DNA from: Chryseobacterium sp. | Lineage (GTDB): Bacteria > Bacteroidota > Bacteroidia > Flavobacteriales > Weeksellaceae | Length of the DNA: 64,000 bases | Assembly (NCBI GenBank): GCA_027492795.1 | Contig: JAPUEB010000017.1 | Coordinates: 30,905-94,904 of the forward strand | Reading direction: 5' to 3' | Shown here: in pieces, positions 8,371 to 16,600 of the stretch | Layout of the letters: every line of letters starts with the position of its first letter | How positions within the stretch are numbered: position 1 is the first letter of the stretch | The notes under the pieces: model-generated | What the model was told of the DNA's origin: nothing | Database searches by the model: none | What the model saw: the letters and a program-made list of their open reading frames with translations, nothing else | Position numbers and translations under genes: made by a program

Positions 8371-8766
8371 TTATTTTTTTAGCGTAAGAATGTATTCTAC
8401 CATTTTTTTCGCATTCTCCTTGCTCATTCCGGCGTGAGGAGTCATCGGAATTTCACCCCAATTTCCTTTTCCGCCATTAATGATTTTATCTGCAAGCATA
8501 TCAATATCTGCTTCAGTATATTTTGCGGCAACATCTTGATAAGACGGCCCTACCAATTTTGCATCTTCTTTATGGCAAGTTAGGCAATCCATACCTGCAA
8601 TAAGCTGTTTCCCTTCTGCACCAAGAGTTCCGGCGTCAGCAGCAGTTGCATTAGTAGCAACAGGCTCTTCCATCATTACGTTGGTTTCAACATTGGGATC
8701 TACTTCTTTTTTAGAACATGATATCACGGCTGCGCAAATAAAAAATGCAATTACTACTTGTTTCAT
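8371..8766 (-). CDS. lipoprotein c-type cytochrome (monohaem class I)
   Basis: 131 aa. The lipobox-like VISCS after the hydrophobic N-terminus suggests a lipid-anchored periplasmic protein; a linker of ~30 residues rich in Ala/Glu/Thr follows. One haem site CLTCHK and a distal Met in IPMTPHAGMS are visible, and KLVGPSYQDVAAKY is typical of cytochrome c551/c552-like proteins. It is transcribed away from the second cytochrome/nosZ genes; the shared intergenic region carries a TGA-N6-TCA palindrome (8851-8870). It is probably an electron carrier to NosZ or to a terminal oxidase. Confidence 0.88.
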   Translation of the reverse strand: MKQVVIAFFICAAVISCSKKEVDPNVETNVMMEEPVATNATAADAGTLGAEGKQLIAGMDCLTCHKEDAKLVGPSYQDVAAKYTEADIDMLADKIINGGKGNWGEIPMTPHAGMSKENAKKMVEYILTLKK

Positions 8767-8850
8767 ATTTTTTGTAATTTTGATTTAATGACGTTGATGC
8801 AAATATAAAAATTTTCTTTTGCAAAAATACCTAATAAAAGTCATAATTGC

Positions 8851-8870
8851 TTTATGATTGCAGTCATAAA
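8851..8870. promoter_or_regulatory. Crp/Fnr-type operator upstream of the cytochrome-nosZ genes
   Basis: Perfect palindrome TTTATGA-N6-TCATAAA containing the TGA-N6-TCA core of Crp/Fnr-family sites. Its centre is 30.5 bp upstream of the -7 element at 8891, which places it near -44, the class II activator position. It lies between two divergent cytochrome genes. Related sites are at 17695-17712 and 19819-19832. Confidence 0.7.
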
Positions 8871-8890
8871 GTTTCAGAACTAATCAACCG

Positions 8891-8898
8891 TAAATTTG
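8891..8898 (+). promoter_or_regulatory. -7 element for the cytochrome c-nosZ transcript
   Basis: TAAATTTG matches TAnnTTTG and lies 31 bp before the start codon at 8930, correctly spaced behind the Crp/Fnr-type palindrome. Confidence 0.55.
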
Positions 8899-8929
8899 TT
8901 TCAAATATTATAACTAAAATTTTATCATT

Positions 8930-9427
8930 ATGAGAAGTTTAAAATTCATCGCTTTATCAGCATTCACATTCGCACTTTTCTCGTGCGGCGGCGACAAAAA
9001 AGAAAGTTCAATTCCTTCAGCAGACGGTTCTGCACCAGCAGCAACTGAAACTCCTGCAGCATCAAACGCATCAGATTACGACCCTAAAAGAGGTTTGGGA
9101 AAACATGACGAATCAAATGTCGATATTTCTAAATTTGATCCTGCAATGGCAGCGGAAGGAAAGAAAATTGCCGATGTAAAATGTACTTCTTGCCACAAAC
9201 CAACAGACGAAAAATTGGTAGGACCAGGCTGGAAAGGCGTTACACAAAGACAAACTGCTCATTGGATTATGAACTTTATCTCTAACCCAGACCCGATGAT
9301 TGATGTGGATCCTGAACTTCAAAAACAATTGGAACTTTGCTTGGTAAGAATGCCAAACCAAGGACTTACAGATAAAGAAGCAAGAGACGTTCTCGAGTAC
9401 ATGAGAGAAATCGACGGTGCTAAATAA
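8930..9427 (+). CDS. lipoprotein c-type cytochrome next to nosZ
   Basis: 165 aa. The N-terminus MRSLKFIALSAFTFALFSCGG is a lipoprotein signal (Cys at ~19), followed by a ~40-residue Ala/Pro/Ser-rich linker and a monohaem domain with CTSCHK and a Met ligand in CLVRMPNQG. It precedes nosZ on the same strand with an 80-bp gap that contains a hairpin. In clade II nos loci small c-type cytochromes are thought to hand electrons from the quinol pool to NosZ; that role is inferred from position here. Confidence 0.9.
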   Translation: MRSLKFIALSAFTFALFSCGGDKKESSIPSADGSAPAATETPAASNASDYDPKRGLGKHDESNVDISKFDPAMAAEGKKIADVKCTSCHKPTDEKLVGPGWKGVTQRQTAHWIMNFISNPDPMIDVDPELQKQLELCLVRMPNQGLTDKEARDVLEYMREIDGAK

Positions 9428-9430
9428 AAC

Positions 9431-9473
9431 AAATGATGAATGGTATTGATATGAAAATATCATTCATCATTTT
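9431..9473 (+). terminator. hairpin between cytochrome c and nosZ
   Basis: Arms AAATGATGAATG and CATTCATCATTT around an 18-nt loop, then TTTTCTTTTT. It may end part of the cytochrome transcripts or protect the 3' end, giving unequal cytochrome and nosZ mRNA. Confidence 0.6.
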
Positions 9474-9509
9474 TCTTTTTAACAAGGCATAAATTAATCA
9501 ATTATATAT

Positions 9510-11504
9510 ATGAAAACATACAAACATTTAGGACTTGCCGCAATTGCTGCGATTTCTATGATTGCCTGCAAACCGAAAGGTACGGATACTGCCGTAAGCG
9601 GTGATGCAGCAGAAAAAGTGTACGTTGCGCCAGGTAAACACGACGAGGTTTATAATTTCGTGAGTGGTGGTTTCAACGGACAGATTTCAGTAGTAGGTTT
9701 ACCGAGCGGAAGAACCTTGAAAATTGTTCCTGTATTCTCTGTAAACCCTGAAAACGGTTATGGATATAGCGAAGAAACAAAACCAATGCTTGAAACTTCT
9801 CACGGATTCGTTCCTTGGGATGACCAACATCACCTTGCACTTTCGCAAACCAATGGTGAAATTGACGGAAGATGGATTTTTGCAAACGCCAATAATACAC
9901 CGCGTGTTGCAAGAGTAGATTTAAAAACTTTCAGAACTACAGAAATTATCGAAATTCCGAACTCTGCAGGTAACCACTCTTCTCCTTTCCTTACAGAAAA
10001 TACGGAATATGTAGTTGCAGGAACACGTTTCGCAGTTCCTGCTGATGGACAAGGCGACGTTCCGATTGAATCTTTTAAACAAAACTTTAAAGGATATCTT
10101 TCTTTCATCGGTATCAATAAAGATAATGGAGAAATGGATATTACATTCCAAATTGAGGCTCCAGGATTCAACTTTGACCTTTCTCACGCAGGGAAAAACA
10201 AATCACACGGTTGGTTCTTCTTCTCTTGCTACAATTCTGAACAAGCCAACACTTTATTAGAAGTAAATGCGTCTCAAAACGATAAAGACTTCATCATGGC
10301 TGTAAACTGGAAAAAAGCAGAAGAATATTTGAAAGCCGGAAAAGGTAAAAAAATGGCAGTAGAATATGCTCACAACAAATTTGATGAGGCTACACAAACT
10401 GCAAAGTCTGAAATTAAAAAAGAAGTAATGGTACTTTCTGCTAAAGAATTGAAAGACATTTGCTACTTGATTCCTTGTCCAAAATCTCCTCACGGATGCG
10501 ACGTTGACCCAACTGGTGAATACATCGTAGGTTCCGGAAAATTGGCTGCTTTAATTCCAGTTTTCTCATTTGATAAAATTCAAAAAGCGATTGCTGCTAA
10601 AGATTTCGCAGGAGAATTTGACGGTATTCCAATCATTAAATACGAATCCGCACTTCACGGTGAAGTTCAAAAACCAGGTTTAGGACCTCTCCATACCGAA
10701 TTTGACGGCAAAGGAAACGCTTACACTTCTCACTTCGTATCTTCTGAAGTGGTGAAATGGGACATCAAAACTTTGAAAGTTTTAGACAGACAACCAACTT
10801 TCTACTCTGTAGGTCACTTAATGGTAGTAGGTGGAGACTCCAAAAAACCTTACGGAAAATATCTTGTGGCTTACAACAAAATTACAAAAGACAGATATTT
10901 ACCAACCGGTCCTGAATTGACACAATCTGCGCAATTATTCGACATAAGCGGAGATAAAATGAAACTTTTACTCGATTTCCCAACTATTGGTGAACCGCAT
11001 TACGCACAGGCTGCTCCTGCCGATATCATCAAAAAAGACCAAGTGAAATTCTACAAAATCGGTGAAAACAAACACCCTTACGTTACAAAAGGTGAAGCCG
11101 AAAGCAAAGTTGTTCGTCAAGGAAATCAGGTTCACGTTTATATGACGTCTATTCGTTCTCACTTTGCTCCAGACAACATTGAAGGTGTAAGAGTTGGCGA
11201 CGAAGTTTATTTCCACGTTACGAATCTTGAACAAGATTGGGACGTTCCTCACGGATTTGCAGTAAAGGGCAACCAAAACGCAGAATTACTCATTATGCCG
11301 GGTGAAACATCTACATTGAAATGGGTTCCTAAAAAAGCAGGAATGTATCCAATGTACTGTACCGACTTCTGTTCTGCGCTGCACCAAGAAATGCAAGGTT
11401 ATGTGAGAGTTTCTCCAGCCGGAAGCAACACACCTTTGATTTATTCTTTGAATAATAAGAAAGACAACGCTCAAAGCCCTGTAAAACAAGGTGAAACAAA
11501 ATAA
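9510..11504 (+). CDS. nosZ: nitrous oxide reductase NosZ, Sec-dependent (clade II) lipoprotein type
   Basis: 664 aa. Reduces N2O to N2 in the periplasm. The N-terminus (MKTYKHLGLAAIAAISMIAC) is a Sec/lipoprotein signal with no twin arginine, the mark of clade II NosZ. The beta-propeller follows with the CuZ ligand motif DDQHH (~residue 108) and later His-containing blades such as SHAGKNKSHGW and CPKSPHGCDVDP. The C-terminal cupredoxin carries the CuA site: C617, C621, H625 and M628 in CTDFCSALHQEM, plus the upstream His in DVPHGF. All key ligands appear intact. It is followed by a strong terminator at 11513 and then the accessory genes. Confidence 0.97.
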   Translation: MKTYKHLGLAAIAAISMIACKPKGTDTAVSGDAAEKVYVAPGKHDEVYNFVSGGFNGQISVVGLPSGRTLKIVPVFSVNPENGYGYSEETKPMLETSHGFVPWDDQHHLALSQTNGEIDGRWIFANANNTPRVARVDLKTFRTTEIIEIPNSAGNHSSPFLTENTEYVVAGTRFAVPADGQGDVPIESFKQNFKGYLSFIGINKDNGEMDITFQIEAPGFNFDLSHAGKNKSHGWFFFSCYNSEQANTLLEVNASQNDKDFIMAVNWKKAEEYLKAGKGKKMAVEYAHNKFDEATQTAKSEIKKEVMVLSAKELKDICYLIPCPKSPHGCDVDPTGEYIVGSGKLAALIPVFSFDKIQKAIAAKDFAGEFDGIPIIKYESALHGEVQKPGLGPLHTEFDGKGNAYTSHFVSSEVVKWDIKTLKVLDRQPTFYSVGHLMVVGGDSKKPYGKYLVAYNKITKDRYLPTGPELTQSAQLFDISGDKMKLLLDFPTIGEPHYAQAAPADIIKKDQVKFYKIGENKHPYVTKGEAESKVVRQGNQVHVYMTSIRSHFAPDNIEGVRVGDEVYFHVTNLEQDWDVPHGFAVKGNQNAELLIMPGETSTLKWVPKKAGMYPMYCTDFCSALHQEMQGYVRVSPAGSNTPLIYSLNNKKDNAQSPVKQGETK

Positions 11505-11512
11505 CAAACGAA

Positions 11513-11536
11513 GGGCAGTGAAAACTGCCCTTTTTT
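11513..11536 (+). terminator. intrinsic terminator after nosZ
   Basis: GGGCAGT-GAAA-ACTGCCC stem-loop followed by six T. It lies 9 bp after the nosZ stop and separates nosZ from the accessory genes, so these probably need read-through or their own promoter. Confidence 0.9.
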
Positions 11537-11541
11537 ACTTC

Positions 11542-11557
11542 TGTAACATAGGTTACA
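11542..11557. promoter_or_regulatory. palindromic operator TGTAAC-N4-GTTACA before the nos accessory genes
   Basis: Perfect palindrome with a 4-nt spacer, directly after the nosZ terminator and 34 bp before the next start codon. The same palindrome occurs at 17643-17660 upstream of the fasciclin gene. The shape is that of a Crp/Fnr-family site; from memory it resembles HcpR-type sites, but I cannot check this. Confidence 0.6.
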
Positions 11558-11590
11558 AAACACACTTCTGAAAGTGTAAAAAATAAAACA

Positions 11591-12178
11591 ATGAAAAATT
11601 ATTCATTATCAAATATCAGCCGCATTTTATTGATTGTTTGCGGTGTAGCGTTAGTTATCAGCATTTTTGTTCCGCTTTGGGCAATTTATTTGGAAGCACC
11701 ACAATATCCGGAAGGTTTGGGAATGTTTCTATGGACAAGCAAAATTACCGGCGATTATGAAATCATCAACGGACTGAACCATTACATCGGTATGAAAACC
11801 ATTCATCAGGAAGATTTTTGGGAATTCAAAGTTCTTCCTTATGCATTAGGATTTTTCGCAATTTTATGTTTTTTGGCAGCGTTTCTGAACAAAAGAAGAT
11901 GGCTTTATATTCTCGCTGCATTATTTATTATTTTCGGGGTTGCTTTTATGGTAGATTTCTGGCTTTGGGAATACGATTACGGACATAATCTCGACCCAAA
12001 TGCTGCTATCGTAGTTCCGGGAATGAGTTATCAGCCGCCACTTATCGGCTTTAAACAATTATTGAATTTCGGCGCCTATTCTTATCCTGATATTGGAGGT
12101 TGGATTATGTTTGGGGTTGCTATTATTTTGCTTATCTTAGCATTTCTTGAAATAAAAAATTCAAAAAAAACAGTTTAA
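11591..12178 (+). CDS. nos-cluster membrane protein (possible NosB counterpart)
   Basis: 195 aa with about four transmembrane helices (near residues 10-32, 80-98, 103-126 and 168-187) and a large loop between the first two (~45 residues with EAPQYPEGLGMFLWTSKI). The position between nosZ and nosL/nosD fits the membrane proteins found in clade II nos clusters (called NosB in Wolinella), but I cannot show sequence homology. Loops contain His residues (LNHYIGMKTIHQED and YDYGHNLDPN) that might bind metal. Its own operator lies just upstream. Confidence 0.8.
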   Translation: MKNYSLSNISRILLIVCGVALVISIFVPLWAIYLEAPQYPEGLGMFLWTSKITGDYEIINGLNHYIGMKTIHQEDFWEFKVLPYALGFFAILCFLAAFLNKRRWLYILAALFIIFGVAFMVDFWLWEYDYGHNLDPNAAIVVPGMSYQPPLIGFKQLLNFGAYSYPDIGGWIMFGVAIILLILAFLEIKNSKKTV

Positions 12179-12205
12179 ATTATATTAAAAACTGAAATTT
12201 TCTTT

Positions 12206-12271
12206 CCCCTACCCTAAAGGGAGGAAAATTTCTAAAAAATTCATCAAAATTACACCCTTTAGGGATTGGGG
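12206..12271. repeat. inverted repeat, CCCTAAAGGG family
   Basis: CCCCTACCCTAAAGGGAGG at the left end faces CACCCTTTAGGGATTGGGG at the right end. A second inverted pair (AATTCATCAAAATT and AATTTTGATGAATT) overlaps it on the right. Related elements are at 30111-30168 and 45456-45555. It lies between the membrane protein gene and nosL. Confidence 0.75.
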
Positions 12272-12334
12272 AAATTAATTTTGATGAATTTTTTACATCA
12301 TTTAAAATCATTAATTATTTAAAAAATTGGAAAT

Positions 12335-12748
12335 ATGAAAATCATTAAATCTTTAATTGTCGCCATAGCAATGCTTGCACTTGCAGCCTGTTCAAAATCG
12401 GGACCTACCGAAATTTCCACAGGAAAAGACCAATGCGAAAACTGCAAAATGACCATCACAGAAGCGAAATACGCCACACAATTGGTAACAGAAAAAGGCA
12501 GAAATTATAAATTTGATGATATTAAATGTATGCAGGATTACGCCACATCCAATACTGATGCTTCTAAAAATGCCAAAACCTACGTTGCAGATTTTCCAAG
12601 CGGACAGTTTTTTGACAGTTCAACAGCAACTTTTATTTCTGGAGGAAGTATAAAAAGTCCAATGGGCGGAAATATGCAGGCTTATAAAGACAAAGCAGCA
12701 GCAGAAAAAGCGGCTGGAGAATTAGGCGCGACAGTAACTCAAAAATAA
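12335..12748 (+). CDS. nosL: copper chaperone lipoprotein NosL
   Basis: 137 aa. Lipoprotein signal with lipobox LAAC (Cys at 19). NosL binds Cu(I) in the periplasm and supplies the NosZ CuZ site. The family motif CENCKMTI is present, followed by KFDDIKCMQDYA and the GGSIKSPMGGNMQAY segment typical of NosL. It lies between the membrane protein gene and nosD, separated from both by repeat-filled gaps. Confidence 0.95.
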   Translation: MKIIKSLIVAIAMLALAACSKSGPTEISTGKDQCENCKMTITEAKYATQLVTEKGRNYKFDDIKCMQDYATSNTDASKNAKTYVADFPSGQFFDSSTATFISGGSIKSPMGGNMQAYKDKAAAEKAAGELGATVTQK

Positions 12749-12755
12749 ACGGGCG

Positions 12756-12867
12756 TCATTGCGAGCATTGACTGCAGGTCAACGAACGAAGTTCAGAGGT
12801 GAAGCGCGGCAATCTCTTTGAATTTTCAAAATAATACAAACAGATTGCTTCGCTTTGCTCGCAATGA
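12756..12867. repeat. inverted repeat with TCATTGCGAGCA ends
   Basis: TCATTGCGAGCA (12756-12767) and TGCTCGCAATGA (12856-12867) are exact reverse complements; inner GGCAATCT / AGATTGC pieces pair as well. It fills the nosL-nosD gap. This type of element (ending CATTGCGAG) is widespread in bacterial genomes. Confidence 0.8.
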
Positions 12868-12888
12868 AGTTTCATTAAAACTAAAAAA

Positions 12889-14151
12889 ATGTACAAACTA
12901 CTGCTCTTGCTTTTTCCTTTTTTTGTGTTTTCGAAAACCTTAAAAGTCGGGAAAAACGAACAGTTCAAAACCATAAAACAAGCAGTCGCCGCAGCACAAC
13001 GCGGCGACACTATTTTAGTGGAAAAAGGCATCTACAGCGAAGGCACCATCGATATTGAAAAACCACTTACTTTAATCGGTATCGACCGACCAATTCTGGA
13101 CGGAAAACTGAAAGACGAAATTGTCACATTTCGAGCCGACCACATCACTTTGAAAGGTTTTAAACTGATAAATTCCGGTAGAGATGAAATAAAAAGTGTC
13201 GCCGCAGTTCACATTTACAACAGCGGTTACGGTGTTATCGAAAATAATATTTTTGAAAATAACTATTTTGGAATTTACGTTCAAAGAGGTTATAAAACAT
13301 TAATTCAAAACAATAAAATTACTACAAATCGTGGTGTTTCGCAGGAAACTGTTGGCGACGGCATCCACAATCTCGGCAGCGAAGAAATTTGGATAAAACA
13401 CAACTACATCAGCGGTCATAAAGACGGAATTTACCTCGAAAAAACCAAAAAATCCTACATCTACAAAAATCTTTCCCGCGAAAACCGTCGTTACGGACTG
13501 CATTTTATGTTCGCGAACGATTGTGTTTACAGCGGAAACGTTTTCGATAACAACGCTGCAGGTGTCGCCGTAATGTACGCGATGAACGTGGGAATGTACG
13601 CCAATAAATTCCTCAACAATTGGGGCGACAGTGTTTATGGCGTTCTCTTAAAAGACATTTCCTACAGCAAAATAAAAAACAACATTTTCAACAATAATAC
13701 GACTGCTATTTTTGCTGACGGCGCCACAAAAATTGATTTTTATTACAACCAATTCGAAAATAACGGTTGGGCAATGAAAGTAAACGCCAACTGCATGGAA
13801 AACAGAGTCTTAAAAAACAATTTTATCAACAACACCTTTGATGTCAGCACCAGCGGAAGTATTGTAATGAACGATTTTCGTGAAAATTATTGGGACAAAT
13901 ACGACGGTTACGACCTCGATAAAGACAAAATCGGTGACGTTCCTTTTCATCCTTTAAGTATGTATTCAGTTCTGGTGGAGCAGAATCCTTCCGTAATGTT
14001 GCTTTTCCGAACATTTTTTGTGGATTTACTCGATAAAACCGAAAAAGTGATTCCAAGTTTAACCCCCGAAAGTTTTGTGGATGAGAAGCCGATGATGAAA
14101 GAAATCCCCCTTTCCCCCAAAGGGGAGAAAAACCCTAATACTAAACGTTAA
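12889..14151 (+). CDS. nosD: NosD, periplasmic right-handed beta-helix protein for CuZ assembly
   Basis: 420 aa. Signal peptide MYKLLLLLFPFFVFSKT, then a right-handed beta-helix (pectate-lyase/NosD type) over most of the protein, seen as repeated coils with Asn ladders (ENNIFENNYFGIY, NNNTTAIFADG). NosD works with the NosF/NosY ABC transporter in building the sulfide-bridged CuZ centre. The last ~15 residues (IPLSPKGEK...) are encoded by an intergenic palindromic repeat (14104-14131), so the native C-terminus was probably a little shorter. Confidence 0.95.
   Translation: MYKLLLLLFPFFVFSKTLKVGKNEQFKTIKQAVAAAQRGDTILVEKGIYSEGTIDIEKPLTLIGIDRPILDGKLKDEIVTFRADHITLKGFKLINSGRDEIKSVAAVHIYNSGYGVIENNIFENNYFGIYVQRGYKTLIQNNKITTNRGVSQETVGDGIHNLGSEEIWIKHNYISGHKDGIYLEKTKKSYIYKNLSRENRRYGLHFMFANDCVYSGNVFDNNAAGVAVMYAMNVGMYANKFLNNWGDSVYGVLLKDISYSKIKNNIFNNNTTAIFADGATKIDFYYNQFENNGWAMKVNANCMENRVLKNNFINNTFDVSTSGSIVMNDFRENYWDKYDGYDLDKDKIGDVPFHPLSMYSVLVEQNPSVMLLFRTFFVDLLDKTEKVIPSLTPESFVDEKPMMKEIPLSPKGEKNPNTKR
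14104..14131. repeat. C/G-rich palindromic repeat inside the 3' end of nosD
   Basis: CCCCCTTTCCCCCAAAGGGG, itself partly palindromic. An inverted copy lies at 14269-14293 just before nosF. The two copies bracket the nosD-nosF gap of about 140 bp, in which nothing else was seen. Confidence 0.7.
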
Positions 14152-14268
14152 AATTATATTGTTTGATATCATAGAAATTACATTTAAAAAAGAATCACAG
14201 TTATTAAACTGATGAATTTCAGTAAATTACATAAAAAGCATTTATTAACCACTAAAAACTACCAGTGT

Positions 14269-14293
14269 TCCCCCTTTGGGGGAAAGGGGGATT
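14269..14293. repeat. inverted copy of the C/G-rich repeat at the nosF start
   Basis: TTCCCCCTTTGGGGGAAAGG, then GGGAT, ends directly before the nosF ATG at 14294; the repeat therefore forms the nosF translation initiation region. Confidence 0.7.
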
Positions 14294-15010
14294 ATGATTG
14301 AAGTAAAAAACCTTACCAAAAAATTCCAAAAATTCACAGCGTTGGACGCGATAAACCTGAATTTTACAGACGGACACTCCATCGCATTGATTGGACCGAA
14401 CGGTTGTGGAAAAACAACTCTGATTAAATGTATTTTGGGATTGAACGTTGTGGAAGACGGCGATATTTTGGTCAACGAAGAAAGTGTGAAAGACCACTAC
14501 AAATACCGCGAAAACATCGGTTATATGCCACAAATCGGGCGTTATCCGGAGAATATGACCATCGGCGAAACCATAAAAATGATTCAGGAAACGCGCGCAA
14601 AACGTACAGATTACGATACTGAACTTTTGGAAGCCTTCGAACTGGAAAAAATGTACGACAAAAAAATGCGCACACTTTCCGGCGGAACTACGCAGAAAGT
14701 GAGTGCGGTTTTGGCGTTTATGTTTAATCCGAATACCATTATTTTGGATGAACCAACTGCCGGTCTCGACCCTTTGGCTTCCGAAATTTTGAAAAATAAA
14801 ATCATTAAAGAAAAAAATAAAGGTAAACTCATCGTTATCACTTCCCATTTGTTGAGTGAATTGGATGATATTGTGAGCGAAATTGTTTTTATGAACGAAG
14901 GAAAAATTTTGGTGCATCAATCTGTAGAAGATTTGAAAAAAGATACTGATACTGAAAAAATTTCGGACGGAATTGTTTCGATTTTGAAGAAAATGAAGGC
15001 TGAAAATTAA
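14294..15010 (+). CDS. nosF: ABC transporter ATPase NosF
   Basis: 238 aa from the ATG at 14294 (MIEVKNLTKKF); the frame extends 18 bp further, but that part lies in a repeat. Walker A GPNGCGKTT (residues 34-42), signature LSGGTTQK (~129), Walker B TIILDEP and an H-loop (ITSHLL) are all present. It powers the NosDFY exporter that delivers a sulfur species for NosZ CuZ assembly. nosY follows after a 296-bp repeat-rich gap. Confidence 0.93.
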   Translation: MIEVKNLTKKFQKFTALDAINLNFTDGHSIALIGPNGCGKTTLIKCILGLNVVEDGDILVNEESVKDHYKYRENIGYMPQIGRYPENMTIGETIKMIQETRAKRTDYDTELLEAFELEKMYDKKMRTLSGGTTQKVSAVLAFMFNPNTIILDEPTAGLDPLASEILKNKIIKEKNKGKLIVITSHLLSELDDIVSEIVFMNEGKILVHQSVEDLKKDTDTEKISDGIVSILKKMKAEN

Positions 15011-15015
15011 AATCT

Positions 15016-15145
15016 CTCGCAGATTTTGGTGATTACGCAGATTTTTGAAAAACAAAAGAACCTGAAAGGTTCAATATCAATAGCCGTATGTGAAACTTAC
15101 GGAAGAGAATAAGTGAAAAATGAGAAAAAAATTCTCGCAGATTTT
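15016..15145. repeat. mosaic of short palindromes between nosF and nosY
   Basis: Two direct copies of CTCGCAGATTTT (from 15016 and from 15134) flank two small hairpins: GAACCTGAAAGGTTC (15059-15073) and CCGTA-N9-TACGG. The remaining gap to nosY (15307) is AT-rich with no gene seen. Confidence 0.6.
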
Positions 15146-15306
15146 GCTGAATTAGCAGATTTTAAATTTTGTAATTGTATTTTAAATGGTATTTCATTGA
15201 TAAGCATCTTCGATGCGCCTTTGTCTAACTTAAAAATATTTTCAAAATACTTCAAAAGCCTTTGTTTTGCTTTGCGTTTAATATTTTGAATCAACAAAAA
15301 GAAAAA

Positions 15307-16074
15307 ATGAACAAAATAGCCCGTTTTATATTATTTGATATTTTAAAAAACAAAATCGTCATTCTTTATACGGTTTTGCTCTTCATCATCTCGTGGTCGG
15401 TACTCGGTTTGGAAGGAAATTATACCAAAGCGACTTTAAGTTTACTGAACATTGTTTTGCTCGTTGTTCCGTTGGTAAGTATTATATTTTCAACAATTTA
15501 CGTGTATAATAGTGGTCAGTTTGTAGAATTACTTTTAAGTCAGCCCGTTCCGAGAAGCAAAGTTTGGTTCAATATTTTTCTTGGACTTTCCACGGCGTTG
15601 GTTTTGGCGTTTTTATTGGGTTGCGGCGTTCCGATTTTGCTGTATTCTTCTATCTCAATTGGTGCTTCATTGATTTTGGTTGGAATTTTTCTTTCGGTAA
15701 TTTTCACGTCATTGGCAATGTTGGCGGCAATTTTTAGTCGCGACCGTGCGAAAGGAATCGGAATTTCCATTTTTGTTTGGCTGTTTTTCGCCATTATTTA
15801 TGATGGAATTTTATTGGTTTTGATGTTCCAATTTGCAGATTATCCAATTGAAGGAATTATGGCGTCACTTGCAGCCATCAATCCAATCGGACTTTCAAGA
15901 ATTTTTGTGTTACTTCAACTCGATGTAGCAGCGATGCTTGGACAAGCGGGAGCGATTTTCAAGCAGGTTTTCGGTTCCGGCGGAGGTTTGGGAATATCTT
16001 TGGTAATCCTTACGATTTGGGCGTTTGTGCCGTTTCTTTGGTCTTTAATAAAATTTAATAAAAAGGATTTGTAG
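15307..16074 (+). CDS. nosY: ABC transporter permease NosY
   Basis: 255 aa from the ATG at 15307 (MNKIARFILFDILKNKIV). About six transmembrane helices; SQPVPRSKVWFNIFLGL and SRDRAKGIGISIFVW match the ABC-2 permease/NosY pattern. It pairs with NosF and NosD. It is the last nos gene here; the next gene is convergent, and nosR, nosG/H and nosX are absent, as expected for many clade II loci. Confidence 0.92.
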   Translation: MNKIARFILFDILKNKIVILYTVLLFIISWSVLGLEGNYTKATLSLLNIVLLVVPLVSIIFSTIYVYNSGQFVELLLSQPVPRSKVWFNIFLGLSTALVLAFLLGCGVPILLYSSISIGASLILVGIFLSVIFTSLAMLAAIFSRDRAKGIGISIFVWLFFAIIYDGILLVLMFQFADYPIEGIMASLAAINPIGLSRIFVLLQLDVAAMLGQAGAIFKQVFGSGGGLGISLVILTIWAFVPFLWSLIKFNKKDL

Positions 16075-16091
16075 ATAGCAAAACAGTTTGT

Positions 16092-16502
16092 TTAAGATTT
16101 AATTTCTTGCTTCAACTTTTTTTTACGTGTTTTTACAAATTGTTCCTTATTTTTAGAAATCTCTTTTAAAGCCAATTTTTTAGACTTCTCAATATCGTAA
16201 TATTGATTTGCCCAAAACCCAATTTCTACAATAATTGGGAGTAAATCTATTCCTTTTTCTGTCAATCGATATAGAACTTTTGCTTTACTTTCTGGATGTT
16301 CAGATTTGGTAATAATTCCGTTTTCTTCAAGCATTTGAAGTCTATTTGCTAAAATATTGGAAGCAATTTTTTCTTCTGATTTTTGAAAATCGCCATAGGT
16401 ACATTTTTGTTTTTCCAATAAATCTCTTACGATAAGCAACGACCATTTATCGCCCCAAACATCAAGGGAACAACTTACAGGACAATTCGACCTTTTTTCC
16501 AT
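16092..16502 (-). CDS. HxlR-family transcriptional regulator
   Basis: 136 aa from the ATG at 16502 (MEKRSNCPVSCSLDVWGDKW). Winged helix of the HxlR type: CPVSCSLDVWGDKWSLLIVR, then the LANRLQMLEENGIITKSEHPE wing region. Cys7 and Cys11 near the N-terminus are candidates for redox or aldehyde sensing, as in other HxlR proteins. It is divergent from an oxidoreductase with two direct repeats between them, so it very likely controls that gene. Confidence 0.92.
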   Translation of the reverse strand: MEKRSNCPVSCSLDVWGDKWSLLIVRDLLEKQKCTYGDFQKSEEKIASNILANRLQMLEENGIITKSEHPESKAKVLYRLTEKGIDLLPIIVEIGFWANQYYDIEKSKKLALKEISKNKEQFVKTRKKKLKQEIKS

Positions 16503-16524
16503 ATTTATTTTCTTCAAAAAAACC

Positions 16525-16573
16525 ACTTGCAATATGAAAGATGTTTTTTATCTTTGCACTTGCAATTTGAAAG
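16525..16573. promoter_or_regulatory. direct-repeat operator and promoter for the oxidoreductase
   Basis: ACTTGCAATATGAAAG (16525-16540) and ACTTGCAATTTGAAAG (16558-16573) are direct repeats 33 bp apart. The first carries the TTG of a -33 box; TATCTTTG (16549-16556) is a perfect -7 element 19 bp downstream. The second repeat covers the likely transcription start, so HxlR binding would block transcription. Confidence 0.7.
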
Positions 16574-16600
16574 CAAATTTATAAATTTTAATTGAATTTT

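Noticed and set aside
14252..15055. 267-aa antisense ORF over nosF
   Set aside because: Shadow frame of a clear ABC ATPase gene; its composition is Phe/His-rich as expected for antisense of AT-rich coding sequence.
15059..15106. Similarity to group II intron domain V (CCGTA...TACGG)
   Set aside because: Only a short hairpin; no catalytic triad AGC/bulge layout and no maturase gene nearby.
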